64,000 bases of DNA, from the NCBI RefSeq assembly GCF_019890615.1, contig NZ_JAINVZ010000022.1, positions 1-64,000 of the forward strand. The letters are read 5' to 3'. The stretch's first letter is position 1, and the number at the start of each line of letters is the position of its first letter. The position numbers were made by a program, and so were the translations under genes. The stretch is from Streptantibioticus parmotrematis (GTDB lineage Bacteria; Actinomycetota; Actinomycetes; Streptomycetales; Streptomycetaceae). This document shows, piece after piece, positions 17,098-27,000 of the stretch. The notes under the pieces are model-generated. The model had not been told where the DNA came from. It did not search any database and saw only the letters and a program-made list of their open reading frames with translations.

Positions 17098-17973
17098 GTG
17101 CGGAAGGCCGGAGACGAGCAGGACGGGCGGGGCGCGCGGCGGAGTGGTGTGGACCACGAAGGCCCCTCCGGGCGGGACGCGGTGGCCCCTTCCGGGCGGG
17201 ACGCCGGGGCCCCTTCCGGGCGGGACGCCGGGGCCCCTTCCGGGCGGGACGCTGACGCGGCCGGCCGGGACGAGGGCGCCGCACGACCGGGCGGGGACGC
17301 CAGCGCGGGCGGGCCGGCCGGGCCGGAGGCGGGCGGGCCCGACGGGCCGGAGGCGGGCGGGCCCGACGGGCCGGAGGCGGGCGGGCCCGACGGGCCGGAG
17401 GCGGGCGGGCCCGACGGGCCGGAGGCGGGCGGGCCCGACGGGCCGGAGGCGGGCGGGCTCGCCCGGCCGGAAGGAGACGCGCCCGCGGGGCGCGGGCGGA
17501 GCGCGCCCTGTGGCGCGGAGGAACACGCCCCGTCCGGGCGGGAGATGGAGGGGCTGGAGCGTGAGCTGACCGTGCTGTTCCGGCGGGCTCGGGCCTCCTC
17601 CGGGGAGATGGCCCGCGCGGTCCACCCCGAACTGGAGCCCGCCGCCTACGGGTTGCTGGTCCGGCTGGAGGAGATCGGCGCCGAGCGGGCGACGGATCTC
17701 GCGGCGTACTTCCGGGTCGGCAAGGCGACGATGAGCCGCCAGTTGCGCGCCCTGGAGGAACTCGGCCTGATCAGCCGCGCGCCCGACCCGGCCGACGGCA
17801 GGGCGTTCCTGGTCCGGCTGACGCCCGAAGGCCTCACCCGCTTCACCGCCGTCCGCGACGCCCGCCGCGAGCGCTACCGCAGCAGGCTCAGCCGGTGGGA
17901 GCGCACCGACGTGACGGACCTGGCGCGGCTGCTGGGCCGCCTCAACGCGTGGATGGCGGAGGACGAGGGCTAG
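17098..17973 (+). CDS. MarR family transcriptional regulator with minisatellite-encoded N-terminal extension
   Basis: From GTG 17098 the frame gives 291 residues; AAAGGG lies upstream. Residues 1-149 are low complexity, built from four APSGRDAG-like units and six GGPDGPEA-like units, each unit 24 bases of DNA. The MarR domain starts about residue 150: MEGLERELTVLFRRARASSGEMARAVHPELEPAAYGLLVRL, then the winged helix RATDLAAYFRVGKATMSRQLRALEELGLISRAPDPADGRAFLVRLT. Typical MarR proteins have 140-160 residues, so ATG 17545 (142 residues) could be the real start, leaving the repeats as leader DNA. Downstream targets may include the divergent muramidase. Confidence 0.85.
   Translation: MRKAGDEQDGRGARRSGVDHEGPSGRDAVAPSGRDAGAPSGRDAGAPSGRDADAAGRDEGAARPGGDASAGGPAGPEAGGPDGPEAGGPDGPEAGGPDGPEAGGPDGPEAGGPDGPEAGGLARPEGDAPAGRGRSAPCGAEEHAPSGREMEGLERELTVLFRRARASSGEMARAVHPELEPAAYGLLVRLEEIGAERATDLAAYFRVGKATMSRQLRALEELGLISRAPDPADGRAFLVRLTPEGLTRFTAVRDARRERYRSRLSRWERTDVTDLARLLGRLNAWMAEDEG
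17161..17256 (+). repeat. 24-bp tandem repeat, four copies
   Basis: Four 24-base units (core CCTTCCGGGCGGGACGCC) lie head to tail in the reading frame of the MarR gene, encoding APSGRDAG-like units; copies two and three are identical. Being a multiple of three, copy-number change would keep the frame. Confidence 0.85.
17308..17451 (+). repeat. 24-bp tandem repeat, six copies
   Basis: Six 24-base units (core GGCGGGCCCGACGGGCC) encode one GGPAGPEA and five identical GGPDGPEA units in the MarR frame. This is a second, unrelated minisatellite in the same 300 bases. It contains no stop codon in any of the frames checked, so open frames through it are not proof of translation. Confidence 0.88.
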
Positions 17974-18027
17974 GGGGACGCCATGCCGCTGACGGACCCG
18001 GGCGCTCCGGGGGTGGTCACCGCCAGG

Positions 18028-18303
18028 TCAGTACTGGCGTTTGCGTTCGTCGTCCCACGCGACGATGGCGGCCTGGGCCTGATCGAGATCGGAGGCCTGG
18101 CCGAGGCGTACGCTCTCGCCACGGTTGTCCCGCGCGTAGGTCCCCCATCCGGCGAAGCCGACGGCCCAACCGATCGCCATCATCCCGTCGTGGTAGCCGG
18201 GATGCCAGAGGAAGATCGTCTCTTCTCCGTACTCGACTTCTCTGGTCGTGCGGTACCCGGCCCGGGTCAGTGCCTTCTGCATCCTCCGCGACGGCTCTGT
18301 CAC
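18028..18303 (-). CDS. Small conserved hypothetical protein
   Basis: 91 residues from GTG 18303, preceded by AGGGGGCGTT. The sequence MQKALTRAGYRTTREVEYGEETIFLWHPGYHDGMMAIGWAVGFAGWGTYARD looks like a compact alpha/beta domain and ends KRKRQY-like (DDERKRQY). Amino acid composition is normal and GC at third positions is modest. I do not recognise a family. It is convergent with the MarR gene and lies upstream of lon on the same strand, 156 bp beyond the lon stop. Confidence 0.65.
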   Translation of the reverse strand: MTEPSRRMQKALTRAGYRTTREVEYGEETIFLWHPGYHDGMMAIGWAVGFAGWGTYARDNRGESVRLGQASDLDQAQAAIVAWDDERKRQY

Positions 18304-18459
18304 AACGCCCCCTGAACAGACGAGAGATCTCAGGATAGGCGCCCGGCGCGCGGCGCAGAAGGCTGTCGCACCGCCCGGCCCCGCCCGCGCGAGAGCGCCC
18401 GCCGCACCCTTCGTCCGGGGTGCGGCGGGCGCCCTTCGCCCTGGGGGAATGGCGCCCCG

Positions 18460-20937
18460 TCAGGCGGCGGCCACCGCCGTGCGGTCGTGCTCGCGGGCGG
18501 GCTCCAGGGCCAGCCGCAGGACCTCGCGCACGTCGGAGACCGCGTGCACGTCCAGCGTCTGGAGGACCTCGGCCGGGACGTCGTCCAGGTCCGGCTCGTT
18601 GCGCTTGGGGATGATCACCGTGGTGACCCCGGCCCGGTGCGCCGCCAGCAGCTTCTGCTTGACACCGCCGATGGGCAGCACCCGGCCGGTCAGCGACACC
18701 TCACCGGTCATCGCCACGTCGTCGCGCACCCGGCGCCCCGACAGCAGCGACGCCAGCGCGGTCGTCATCGTCACGCCCGCGCTCGGGCCGTCCTTGGGCA
18801 CCGCGCCCGCGGGGACGTGCAGGTGGATGCCGCGCTCCTTCAAGTCGCCCACCGGCAGCTCCAGTTCGGCGCCGCGCGAGCGCAGGAAGGACAGCGCGAT
18901 CCGCGCCGACTCCTTCATCACGTCGCCCAGTTGGCCGGTCAGGGTCAGGCCGGTGCCACCGGTCTCGGGGTCGGCGAGCGACGCCTCGACGAACAGCACG
19001 TCGCCGCCCGCGCCGGTCACCGCGAGGCCGGTCGCGACCCCGGGCAGGGCGGTGCGCCGCTCCTTCGGGTCCTGCGCCGACTCGGGCACGTGGTGCGGCC
19101 TGCCGATCAGGTCGCGCAGGTCGTCCGGGCCGACGGTGACCGGCAGTTCGGCCTCGCCCAGCTCCTGGCGCGCCGCGATCTTGCGCAGGGTGCGGGCGAT
19201 CGCGCGCTCCAGGTTCCGTACGCCCGCCTCACGGGTGTACTCGCCGGCGAGCCTGCGCAGGCTCTCGTCGTCCACCGCGACCTCGTCCGCCGCCAGACCC
19301 GCGCGCTCCAACTGCCGCGGCAGCAGGTGGTCGCGGGCGATGGCGACCTTCTCGTCCTCGGTGTAGCCGTCGAGCCGGACCAGTTCCATACGGTCGAGCA
19401 GCGGCTGCGGGATGGTCTCCAGGACGTTGGCGGTCGCCAGGAACACCACGTCGGACAGGTCGAGTTCGACCTCCAGGTAGTGGTCGCGGAAGGTGTGGTT
19501 CTGCGCGGGGTCGAGGACTTCGAGCAGCGCCGCGGCCGGGTCGCCGCGGTAGTCGGAGCCCACCTTGTCGATCTCGTCCAGCAGGACCACCGGGTTCATC
19601 GACCCGGCCTCCTTGATCGCGCGCACGATCCGGCCGGGCAGCGCGCCCACGTACGTCCTGCGGTGACCGCGGATCTCCGCCTCGTCACGAACGCCGCCGA
19701 GGGCGACGCGCACGAACTCGCGGCCCATCGCGCGGGCCACCGACTCGCCCAGCGAGGTCTTGCCGACCCCGGGCGGCCCGACCAGCGCCAGCACGGCCCC
19801 GGCGCGACGACCTTGAACCGCGCCCAGCCCCTTGTCGGCGCGGCGCTTGCGCACGGCCAGGTACTCGACGATGCGTTCCTTCACGTCGTCGAGCCCCGCG
19901 TGGTCGGCGTCCAGCACGGCGCGGGCGCCCGCGATGTCGTAGGCGTCCTCGGTCGTGGTGTTCCACGGCAGTTCCAGGACGGTGTCCAGCCAGGTGCGGA
20001 TCCAGCCGCCCTCGGGGGAGGCGTCGGAGGACCGCTCCAGCTTGTCGACCTCCTTCAGGGCGGCCTCGCGGACCTTCTCCGGCAGGTCGGCGGCCTCGAC
20101 GCGGGCGCGGTAGTCCTCGGACTCGTTGCCCGGGTCGCCGTTCAGCTCGGCCAGCTCCTTGCGGACGGCCTCCATCTGCTGGCGGAGCAGGAACTCGCGC
20201 TGCTGCTTGTCCATGCCCTCCTGGACGTCCTTGCGGATCGACTCGGCGACGTCCTGCTCGGCGAGGTGGTCGCGCAGCCAGCCGATGGCCAGCCGCAGCC
20301 GGGCCACCGGGTCGACGGTCTCCAGCAGCCGCACCCGCTGCTCGCCGGTGAGGAACGGGGAGTAGCCGGAGTTGTCGGCGAGCTGCGAGACGTCGTCGAT
20401 GGCCTGGACGCGGTCCACGACCTGCCAGGCGCCGCGCTTGCGCAGCCAGGCGGTGGCGAGCGCCTTGTACTCCTTGACCAGTTCGGCGACGGTGCCGGGC
20501 GCCTCGGTGGGCTCCGGCTCGGTCAGCTCGGTGCCCTCCACCCACAGGGCCGCGCCCGGGCCCGTGGTGCCGGCGCCGATGCGGACCCGGCCCAGGCCGC
20601 GGATGACCGCGCCGGGGTCGCCGTCCGCGAGGCGGCCGACCTGCTCGACGGCACCGAGGGTGCCCACGGCCGCGTACTGGCCGTCGACCCGGGGCACCAG
20701 CAGCACCCTGGGCTTGCGCGAGCCCGCGCCGGAGCGGATGCCGGGAACACGCGACGCCTCGGCGCGGTTGCTCTCGGCAGCCTGCGCGGCCTCGACCGCG
20801 GCGCGGACCTCGCTGTCGGACAGGTCGAGCGGTACGACCATGCCGGGCAGCACGACCTCGTCGTCGAGCGGTAGTACGGGAAGGGTCAGCACCTCGCCCG
20901 CGACCGGGCCGCCGGTTCCCTGCGCATCTGAAGCCAT
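18460..20937 (-). CDS. lon: ATP-dependent protease Lon (endopeptidase La)
   Basis: 825 residues from ATG 20937 (GGGAGAGATC ribosome site). Order: N-terminal substrate-binding domain (LPVLPLDDEVVLPGMVVPL), central coiled coil (DVQEGMDKQQREFLLRQQMEAVRKEL), AAA+ module with Walker A GPPGVGKTS near residue 385 and Walker B VVLLDEIDK, then the proteolytic domain. Its catalytic Ser719 lies in DGPSAGVTM and the Lys about 43 residues later in GGVKQK (Lys762). It degrades misfolded and regulatory proteins in the cytoplasm. A HAIR palindrome just upstream points to HspR repression and heat induction. Monocistronic by spacing. Confidence 0.98.
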   Translation of the reverse strand: MASDAQGTGGPVAGEVLTLPVLPLDDEVVLPGMVVPLDLSDSEVRAAVEAAQAAESNRAEASRVPGIRSGAGSRKPRVLLVPRVDGQYAAVGTLGAVEQVGRLADGDPGAVIRGLGRVRIGAGTTGPGAALWVEGTELTEPEPTEAPGTVAELVKEYKALATAWLRKRGAWQVVDRVQAIDDVSQLADNSGYSPFLTGEQRVRLLETVDPVARLRLAIGWLRDHLAEQDVAESIRKDVQEGMDKQQREFLLRQQMEAVRKELAELNGDPGNESEDYRARVEAADLPEKVREAALKEVDKLERSSDASPEGGWIRTWLDTVLELPWNTTTEDAYDIAGARAVLDADHAGLDDVKERIVEYLAVRKRRADKGLGAVQGRRAGAVLALVGPPGVGKTSLGESVARAMGREFVRVALGGVRDEAEIRGHRRTYVGALPGRIVRAIKEAGSMNPVVLLDEIDKVGSDYRGDPAAALLEVLDPAQNHTFRDHYLEVELDLSDVVFLATANVLETIPQPLLDRMELVRLDGYTEDEKVAIARDHLLPRQLERAGLAADEVAVDDESLRRLAGEYTREAGVRNLERAIARTLRKIAARQELGEAELPVTVGPDDLRDLIGRPHHVPESAQDPKERRTALPGVATGLAVTGAGGDVLFVEASLADPETGGTGLTLTGQLGDVMKESARIALSFLRSRGAELELPVGDLKERGIHLHVPAGAVPKDGPSAGVTMTTALASLLSGRRVRDDVAMTGEVSLTGRVLPIGGVKQKLLAAHRAGVTTVIIPKRNEPDLDDVPAEVLQTLDVHAVSDVREVLRLALEPAREHDRTAVAAA

Positions 20938-20958
20938 GATCTCTCCCTAGGCAATGAA

Positions 20959-20979
20959 GTTGAGCTATGCCGACTCAAT
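20959..20979 (-). promoter_or_regulatory. HAIR element (HspR operator) upstream of lon
   Basis: GTTGAGC-N7-ACTCAAT lies 22-42 bp upstream of the lon start. The HspR consensus is CTTGAGT-N7-ACTCAAG: five of seven and six of seven bases match, with exact N7 spacing. lon is an established member of the HspR/HAIR regulon in Streptomyces, so sequence and context agree. Confidence 0.85.
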
Positions 20980-21076
20980 GCTTCTGATGCCCCTGATGTT
21001 CCCCAAGCGGTGTTCGCTGTGAGCGATCAGCCGGTGGCGGTCGGCTCACCGGGGCCGCGCGGCTAGCCTGAGGCGC

Positions 21077-21844
21077 ATGCCTGACGTGATCGAACCGGCG
21101 GCCGAGACCGTCGAGCGGCGCGAAGGACCCTACGGCGAGGTGGTGCTGCGCAGGCGCGGCGGGCACTTCGAGATCATCGCCAACGGCTGCTTCCTGATGG
21201 ACACCTCCGACGGACGCTCCGAGCGCCTGCTGATCCGCGCCGCGCTCGACGCGCTGACGGGCGGCGCGGCGACGGACCCCGCGCAGACGGACCCCGCGTC
21301 GACGGGCCCCACGTCGGCGGGTGGCGACCGCCCGGAACCGGTCGGCGGTCCCTCCGTTCTGATCGGCGGCCTCGGGGTCGGCTTCTCGCTGGCCGAGGCC
21401 GCCGCAGAGCCGCGCTGGGGGCGGATCACCGTCGTGGAACGCGAGCGGGCCGTCGTGGACTGGCATCGCGACGGCCCCCTCGCGCCGTTCTCCGCCGGGG
21501 CGCTGGACGATCCGCGGGTCGACGTCGTCGAACGCGACCTGCTCGACCACCTGCGCGGCGCGCACGGCGCCCACGACGCGCTCTGCCTGGACATCGACAA
21601 CGGGCCCGACTGGACGGTCACCGAGTCCAACGACTCCCTCTACTCCCCGGGCGGTCTCGCCGGGTGCCTGCGGGCGCTGGCGCCGGAGGGCGTGCTGGCG
21701 GTCTGGTCGGCCCGGCCGTCGACGCGCTTCGAGGACGCGTTGCGCGCCGCGGGATTCGCAGAGGTCCAGACCATCCCCGTGCCGGTTGCCCGGGGTGTCC
21801 CGGATGCGGTGCATCTGGCCCGGCGCCCGTCAGGGCCGACGTAG
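21077..21844 (+). CDS. Spermidine synthase-like methyltransferase-fold protein
   Basis: 255 residues with a Rossmann fold: SVLIGGLGVGFSLAEA as nucleotide-binding loop, ITVVERERAVVDWH as the acidic second strand, VDVVERDLLDHL and DALCLDIDNGPDWTV. The pattern is that of spermidine/spermine-synthase-like proteins; aminopropyl transfer is not assured since the N-terminal part differs. Residues 60-90 contain a Thr/Asp/Pro-rich insert (TDPAQTDPASTGPTS). TAGCCT at 21064-21069 ends seven bases before the ATG, suggesting a leaderless or very short-leader transcript. It is divergent from lon and precedes the two-component pair by 64 bp. Confidence 0.82.
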   Translation: MPDVIEPAAETVERREGPYGEVVLRRRGGHFEIIANGCFLMDTSDGRSERLLIRAALDALTGGAATDPAQTDPASTGPTSAGGDRPEPVGGPSVLIGGLGVGFSLAEAAAEPRWGRITVVERERAVVDWHRDGPLAPFSAGALDDPRVDVVERDLLDHLRGAHGAHDALCLDIDNGPDWTVTESNDSLYSPGGLAGCLRALAPEGVLAVWSARPSTRFEDALRAAGFAEVQTIPVPVARGVPDAVHLARRPSGPT

Positions 21845-21908
21845 CCGCAGGCCGGGCCCGCCCTTTACGCTGCATGCCAAGCAGCGCGACCACGTAGGGG
21901 CGGGCCCG

Positions 21909-22655
21909 ATGGACAACACACAGACGACTACCGCGAACGGCGGATCCGGCACCCCACCGCCGGCCACCCAGCGGCGGGTCCTCGTCGTCGAGGACGACCC
22001 GACGATCGCCGACGCGATCGCGGCCCGCCTGCGCGCCGAGGGCTTCTCGGTGCACACCGCGGGCGACGGCCCGGCCGCCGTGGACACCGCCCACGCCTGG
22101 CAGCCCGACCTGCTGGTGCTCGACATCATGCTGCCCGGCTACGACGGCCTGGAGGTCTGCCGCCGGGTGCAGGCGCTGCGGCCGGTGCCGGTGCTGATGC
22201 TCACCGCGCGGGACGACGAGACCGACATGCTGGTCGGGCTCGGGGTCGGCGCGGACGACTACATGACCAAGCCGTTCTCCATGCGGGAGCTGGCGGCCCG
22301 GGTGCACGTGCTGCTCAGACGGGTGGAGCGGGCCACGGTCGCGGCCCGCAGCCCGCGCGGCGGCACCCTCCAGCTGGGCGATCTGTCCATCGACCACGCC
22401 CAGCGCCGGGTGCGGGTGCGCGGCGACGACGTGCACCTGACGCCGACCGAGTTCGACCTGCTGGCCTGCCTGGCGCAGACCCCGCGCGCCGTGCTCTCCC
22501 GTGAGCAGCTGCTGGCCGAGGTGTGGGACTGGGCCGACGCCTCCGGCACCCGTACCGTCGACAGCCACATCAAGGCCCTGCGCCGCAAGATCGGCGCCGA
22601 GCGCATCCGCACCGTGCACGGTGTGGGCTACGCGCTGGAGACCCCCGCCCCGTAG
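21909..22655 (+). CDS. OmpR/PhoB family response regulator
   Basis: 248 residues. The receiver domain (~22-135) has the acidic pair VVEDDP, the phospho-acceptor Asp in LLVLDIMLPGYDGLE, Thr in MLTARDDETD and Lys in YMTKPFS. The C-terminal winged helix (~150-248) has DVHLTPTEFDLLACLAQTPRAVLSREQLL and GTRTVDSHIKALRRKIG. The start at ATG 21909 has AGGGGCGGG upstream. The first 20 residues are a polar extension. The histidine kinase follows 15 bp later. The signal and regulon are not evident. Confidence 0.95.
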   Translation: MDNTQTTTANGGSGTPPPATQRRVLVVEDDPTIADAIAARLRAEGFSVHTAGDGPAAVDTAHAWQPDLLVLDIMLPGYDGLEVCRRVQALRPVPVLMLTARDDETDMLVGLGVGADDYMTKPFSMRELAARVHVLLRRVERATVAARSPRGGTLQLGDLSIDHAQRRVRVRGDDVHLTPTEFDLLACLAQTPRAVLSREQLLAEVWDWADASGTRTVDSHIKALRRKIGAERIRTVHGVGYALETPAP

Positions 22656-22670
22656 GGGCGGCGAAAGGCG

Positions 22671-23816
22671 GTGCGCCGGATGGCGCGCACTTCCCGTGAC
22701 GACTCCCGTGACGACGAGGACCGGCCGGGGCTGTGGCACCGGGCCTGGGAGGGGCTGCGCCCGGTCGACCCGTTCCGGTCGATCAAGGCGGCGCTCGGGC
22801 TGCTGGTGATCAGCTCGGTCTTCCTGACGACCCTGCTGGTGCTCGTGGCCATCCGATCGCAGACCGAGCTGCGGGTCATCACGATCTTCTCGATCATCAC
22901 CTCGATGCTGCTGATGCAGTTCGTCTCCAGCGGCCTGACCTCGCCGCTGCGCGAGATGACGGCGGTGGCCCGGGCGATGGCGCAGGGCGACTACAGCCGC
23001 CGGGTGCGCACCGGGCGCCGCGACGAGCTGGGCGAGCTGGCCATCACGTTCAACAGCATGGCCGCCGACCTGGAGAGCGCCGACCGCCACCGCAAGGAGC
23101 TGGTCGCCAACGTCTCGCACGAGCTGCGCACGCCCATCTCGGGCCTGCGCGCCCTGCTGGAGAACGTGGTGGACGGCGTCAGCGAGGCGGACCCGGAGAC
23201 GATGCGCACCGCGCTGAAGCAGACCGAGCGGCTCGGCCGCCTCGTGGCCGACCTGCTGGACCTGTCGCGTCTCGACAGCGGCGTGGTGCCACTCAACGCC
23301 CGGCACTTCGAGGTCTGGCCGTTCCTTTCCGGGGTGCTGAAGGCGGCGAGCATCAAGCCGGGCGTGGCGATGGCCTCGCCGTCGCACTCCCGCTCGCGCG
23401 GCGACGTCCACCTGCACCTGGACGTCCACCCGCTGGACCTGACCGGGTACGCGGACGCCGAGCGGCTGCACCAGGTGGTCTCCAACCTGGTGGACAACGC
23501 GGTCAAGCACAGCCCGCCCAGCGGCCGGGTGACGGTGAAGGCCCGCCGGGGCGCGGATCCGCAGAGCCTGGAGCTGGAGGTGCTGGACGAGGGCCCGGGC
23601 ATCCCGCAGGCGCACTGGTCGAAGGTCTTCGAGCGCTTCAGCCGGGGCAGCGTCAAGGCTCCGCACGGCTCGGGCAGCGACGGCGGCACGGGCCTGGGCC
23701 TGGCCATCGCCCGCTGGGCGGTGGAGCTGCACGGTGGCCGGATCCGCGTGGCCGAATCCACACGGGGCTGCCGCATCCAGCTCACCCTTCCGGGAAAGAG
23801 CACGTCAGCCAGTTGA
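22671..23816 (+). CDS. Sensor histidine kinase
   Basis: 381 residues from GTG 22671. A basic, charged N-terminus is followed by two adjacent membrane helices (LGLLVISSVFLTTLLVLVAI and VITIFSIITSMLLMQFVSS) with only a few residues between, so there is no extracellular sensor domain. Then come HAMP, HisKA (ELVANVSHELRTPISG, His is the phospho site) and HATPase_c (VVSNLVDNAVKH, DEGPGIP, GGTGLGLAIARW). It probably senses a membrane or intracellular signal and phosphorylates the preceding response regulator. Confidence 0.95.
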   Translation: MRRMARTSRDDSRDDEDRPGLWHRAWEGLRPVDPFRSIKAALGLLVISSVFLTTLLVLVAIRSQTELRVITIFSIITSMLLMQFVSSGLTSPLREMTAVARAMAQGDYSRRVRTGRRDELGELAITFNSMAADLESADRHRKELVANVSHELRTPISGLRALLENVVDGVSEADPETMRTALKQTERLGRLVADLLDLSRLDSGVVPLNARHFEVWPFLSGVLKAASIKPGVAMASPSHSRSRGDVHLHLDVHPLDLTGYADAERLHQVVSNLVDNAVKHSPPSGRVTVKARRGADPQSLELEVLDEGPGIPQAHWSKVFERFSRGSVKAPHGSGSDGGTGLGLAIARWAVELHGGRIRVAESTRGCRIQLTLPGKSTSAS

Positions 23817-24087
23817 CGTAGGCTCTCGAAAGGTCTTCGAACGGGAGATTCGACCGGAAACCGGGATCCGGCAGGCAGACGCCGCATCCACGCCTGGGTG
23901 ACCGCTACGGCGGCGCGCAGGCGCCCAAAAGGATGCCGATTTCCCGCCAAAGACCGCCGCCAAACCCGCCCGAGAGTGTGACGTACGCGACGACGGCCCC
24001 TCGTAACCTGCGCCGACCCTCCCGGTAGGCGTAGCCTTTATTTCCGCTGTCCACCACCTTGTGAAGCGGAAGAGGGCGGTTGCCGCC

Positions 24088-27000
24088 GTGTCGTCACAGT
24101 CCCCCAACACCTCGAGTGTCTCGACCGACCCCGACGGACAGGGCGCGAGCCCCGTCGCCGGTTTCGGAGCGAACGAGTGGCTCGTCGATGAGATCTACCA
24201 GCAGTACCTCCAGGATCCGAACTCGGTAGACCGGGCCTGGTGGGACTTCTTCGCCGACTACAAGCCGGGGGCTGACAACAGCGCCGCGACCGCCGCGCAG
24301 CCCGCGCAGACGGCCGCCGCCCCGGCCGCCGCGCCGAAGGCCCCGGTGTCCGCGACCGCCCCGGCTCCGTCTGCCCCCGCACAGCAGACGGCGCAGCCCG
24401 CGGCCCCCGCCCCGGCCAAGCCCGCCGCGACGCAGGCTGCTCCGGCGCAGGCCGCTCCCGCGCAGCCCGCCCCGGCCAAGCCCGCCCCCGTGCCGGCTCC
24501 CGCGGCCCCCGCGCCCGCCGCTGCCAAGCCCGCGGCCGCCAAGCCCGCCGCCGAGCAGCCCACCGGCGCGGCGGAGTCCGGCCCGGAATACGTGACGCTG
24601 CGCGGTCCCGCCGCCGCGGTCGCCAAGAACATGAACGCCAGCCTTGAGCTGCCGACCGCGACCAGCGTCCGGGCGATCCCGGTGAAGCTGCTGTTCGACA
24701 ACCGCATCGTCATCAACAACCACCTCAAGCGCGCCCGGGGCGGGAAGGTCTCCTTCACCCACCTCATCGGCTACGCGATGGTGCAGGCGCTCAAGACGAT
24801 GCCGTCGATGAACCACTCCTTCACGGAGAAGGACGGCAAGCCCACCCTGGTCAAGCCCGAGCACGTCAACCTCGGTCTCGCCATCGACCTGGTCAAGCCC
24901 AACGGCGACCGCCAGCTGGTCGTCGCGGCGATCAAGAAGGCCGAGACGCTGAACTTCTTCGAGTTCTGGCAGGCCTACGAGGACATCGTGCGCCGCGCCC
25001 GCGTCGGCAAGCTGACGATGGACGACTTCACCGGTGTCACCGCGTCGCTGACCAACCCCGGCGGCATCGGCACCGTGCACTCCGTGCCGCGGCTGATGCC
25101 CGGCCAGGGCCTGATCATCGGCGTCGGCTCGATGGACTACCCGGCGGAGTTCCAGGGCACCTCCCAGGACACCCTGAACAAGCTGGGCGTCTCCAAGGTG
25201 ATGACGCTCACCAGCACCTACGACCACCGGGTCATCCAGGGCGCCGCCTCCGGCGAGTTCCTGCGCATCATGCACCAGCTGCTGCTGGGCGAGGGCGACT
25301 TCTACGACCACGTCTTCGAGTCGCTGCGCATCCCCTACGAGCCGGTCCGCTGGCGCCAGGACATCGACGCCGGTCACGACGACGACGTCACCAAGGCCGC
25401 CCGGGTCTTCGAGCTGATCCACTCCTACCGGGTCCGCGGCCACGTGATGGCCGACACCGACCCGCTGGAGTACCGCCAGCGCAAGCACCCCGACCTGGAC
25501 GTCACCGAGCACGGCCTGACCCTGTGGGACCTGGAGCGCGAGTTCGCCGTCGGCGGCTTCGCGGGCAAGTCCCTGATGAAGCTGCGCGACATCCTCGGCG
25601 TGCTGCGCGACTCGTACTGCCGCACCGTCGGCATCGAGTACATGCACATCCAGGACCCCAAGCAGCGCAAGTGGATCCAGGACCGCGTCGAGCGCCCGCA
25701 CACCAAGCCGGAGCGCGACGAGCAGCTGCGGATCCTGCGCCGCCTGAACGCCGCCGAGGCGTTCGAGACGTTCCTGCAGACCAAGTACGTCGGCCAGAAG
25801 CGCTTCTCGCTGGAGGGCGGCGAGTCCGTCATCCCGCTGCTGGACGCGGTCATCGACTCCGCGGCCGAGTCGCGCCTCGACGAGGTCGTCATCGGCATGG
25901 CGCACCGCGGCCGCCTCAACGTGCTGGCCAACATCGTCGGCAAGTCGTACGCGCAGATCTTCCGCGAGTTCGAGGGCAACCTCGACCCGAAGTCGATGCA
26001 CGGCTCCGGCGACGTGAAGTACCACCTGGGCGCCGCCGGCACCTTCACCGGCCTGGACGGCGAGCAGATCAACGTCTCGCTGGCGGCCAACCCCTCGCAC
26101 CTGGAGACCGTCGACCCGGTCGTCGAGGGCATCTCGCGGGCCAAGCAGGACATCATCGGCAAGGCCGGCACGGACTTCACCGTGCTGCCTCTCCAGCTGC
26201 ACGGCGACGCGGCCTTCGCGGGCCAGGGCGTGGTGGCCGAGACCCTCAACATGTCGCAGCTGCGCGGCTACCGCACCGGTGGCACCGTGCACATCGTCAT
26301 CAACAACCAGGTCGGCTTCACCGCCGCCCCGGCCGCCTCCCGCTCGTCGATGTACTGCACCGACGTGGCCCGCATGATCGAGGCGCCGATCTTCCACGTC
26401 AACGGTGACGACCCGGAGGCCGTGGTCCGCGTCGCGCGGCTGGCCTTCGAGTTCCGCCAGGCGTTCAACAAGGACGTCGTGATCGACCTGGTCTGCTACC
26501 GGCGCCGGGGTCACAACGAGGCCGACAACCCCTCGTTCACCCAGCCGCTGATGTACGACCTGATCGACAAGAAGCGCTCGGTGCGCAAGCTCTACACCGA
26601 GTCGCTGATCGGCCGCGGCGACATCACCCTGGAAGAGGCCGAGCAGGCCCTGCAGGACTACCAGGGCCAGCTGGAGAAGGTCTTCACGGAGGTCCGTGAG
26701 GCCACCCAGGCCACCCCGGCCGAGGCGCCGGAGCCGCAGACGCTGCCGGACTTCCCCGTCCACGTGGACACCGCGATCTCCCAGGAGGTCGTCAAGCGGA
26801 TCGCCGAGTCGCAGGTCAACCTGCCCGACCGGGTCACCGTCCACCCCCGGCTGCTGCCGCAGCTCCAGCGCCGCGCCGCCTCCGTCGAGGACGGCACGAT
26901 CGACTGGGCGACCGGCGAGACGCTGGCGTTCGGCTCGCTGCTGATGGAGGGCACCCCGGTGCGCCTGGCGGGCCAGGACTCCCGCCGCGGCACCTTCGGC

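Noticed and set aside
17074-17625. Open frames on both strands through the MarR minisatellites
   Set aside because: The 24-bp units contain no stops in these frames, so long open frames are expected by construction.
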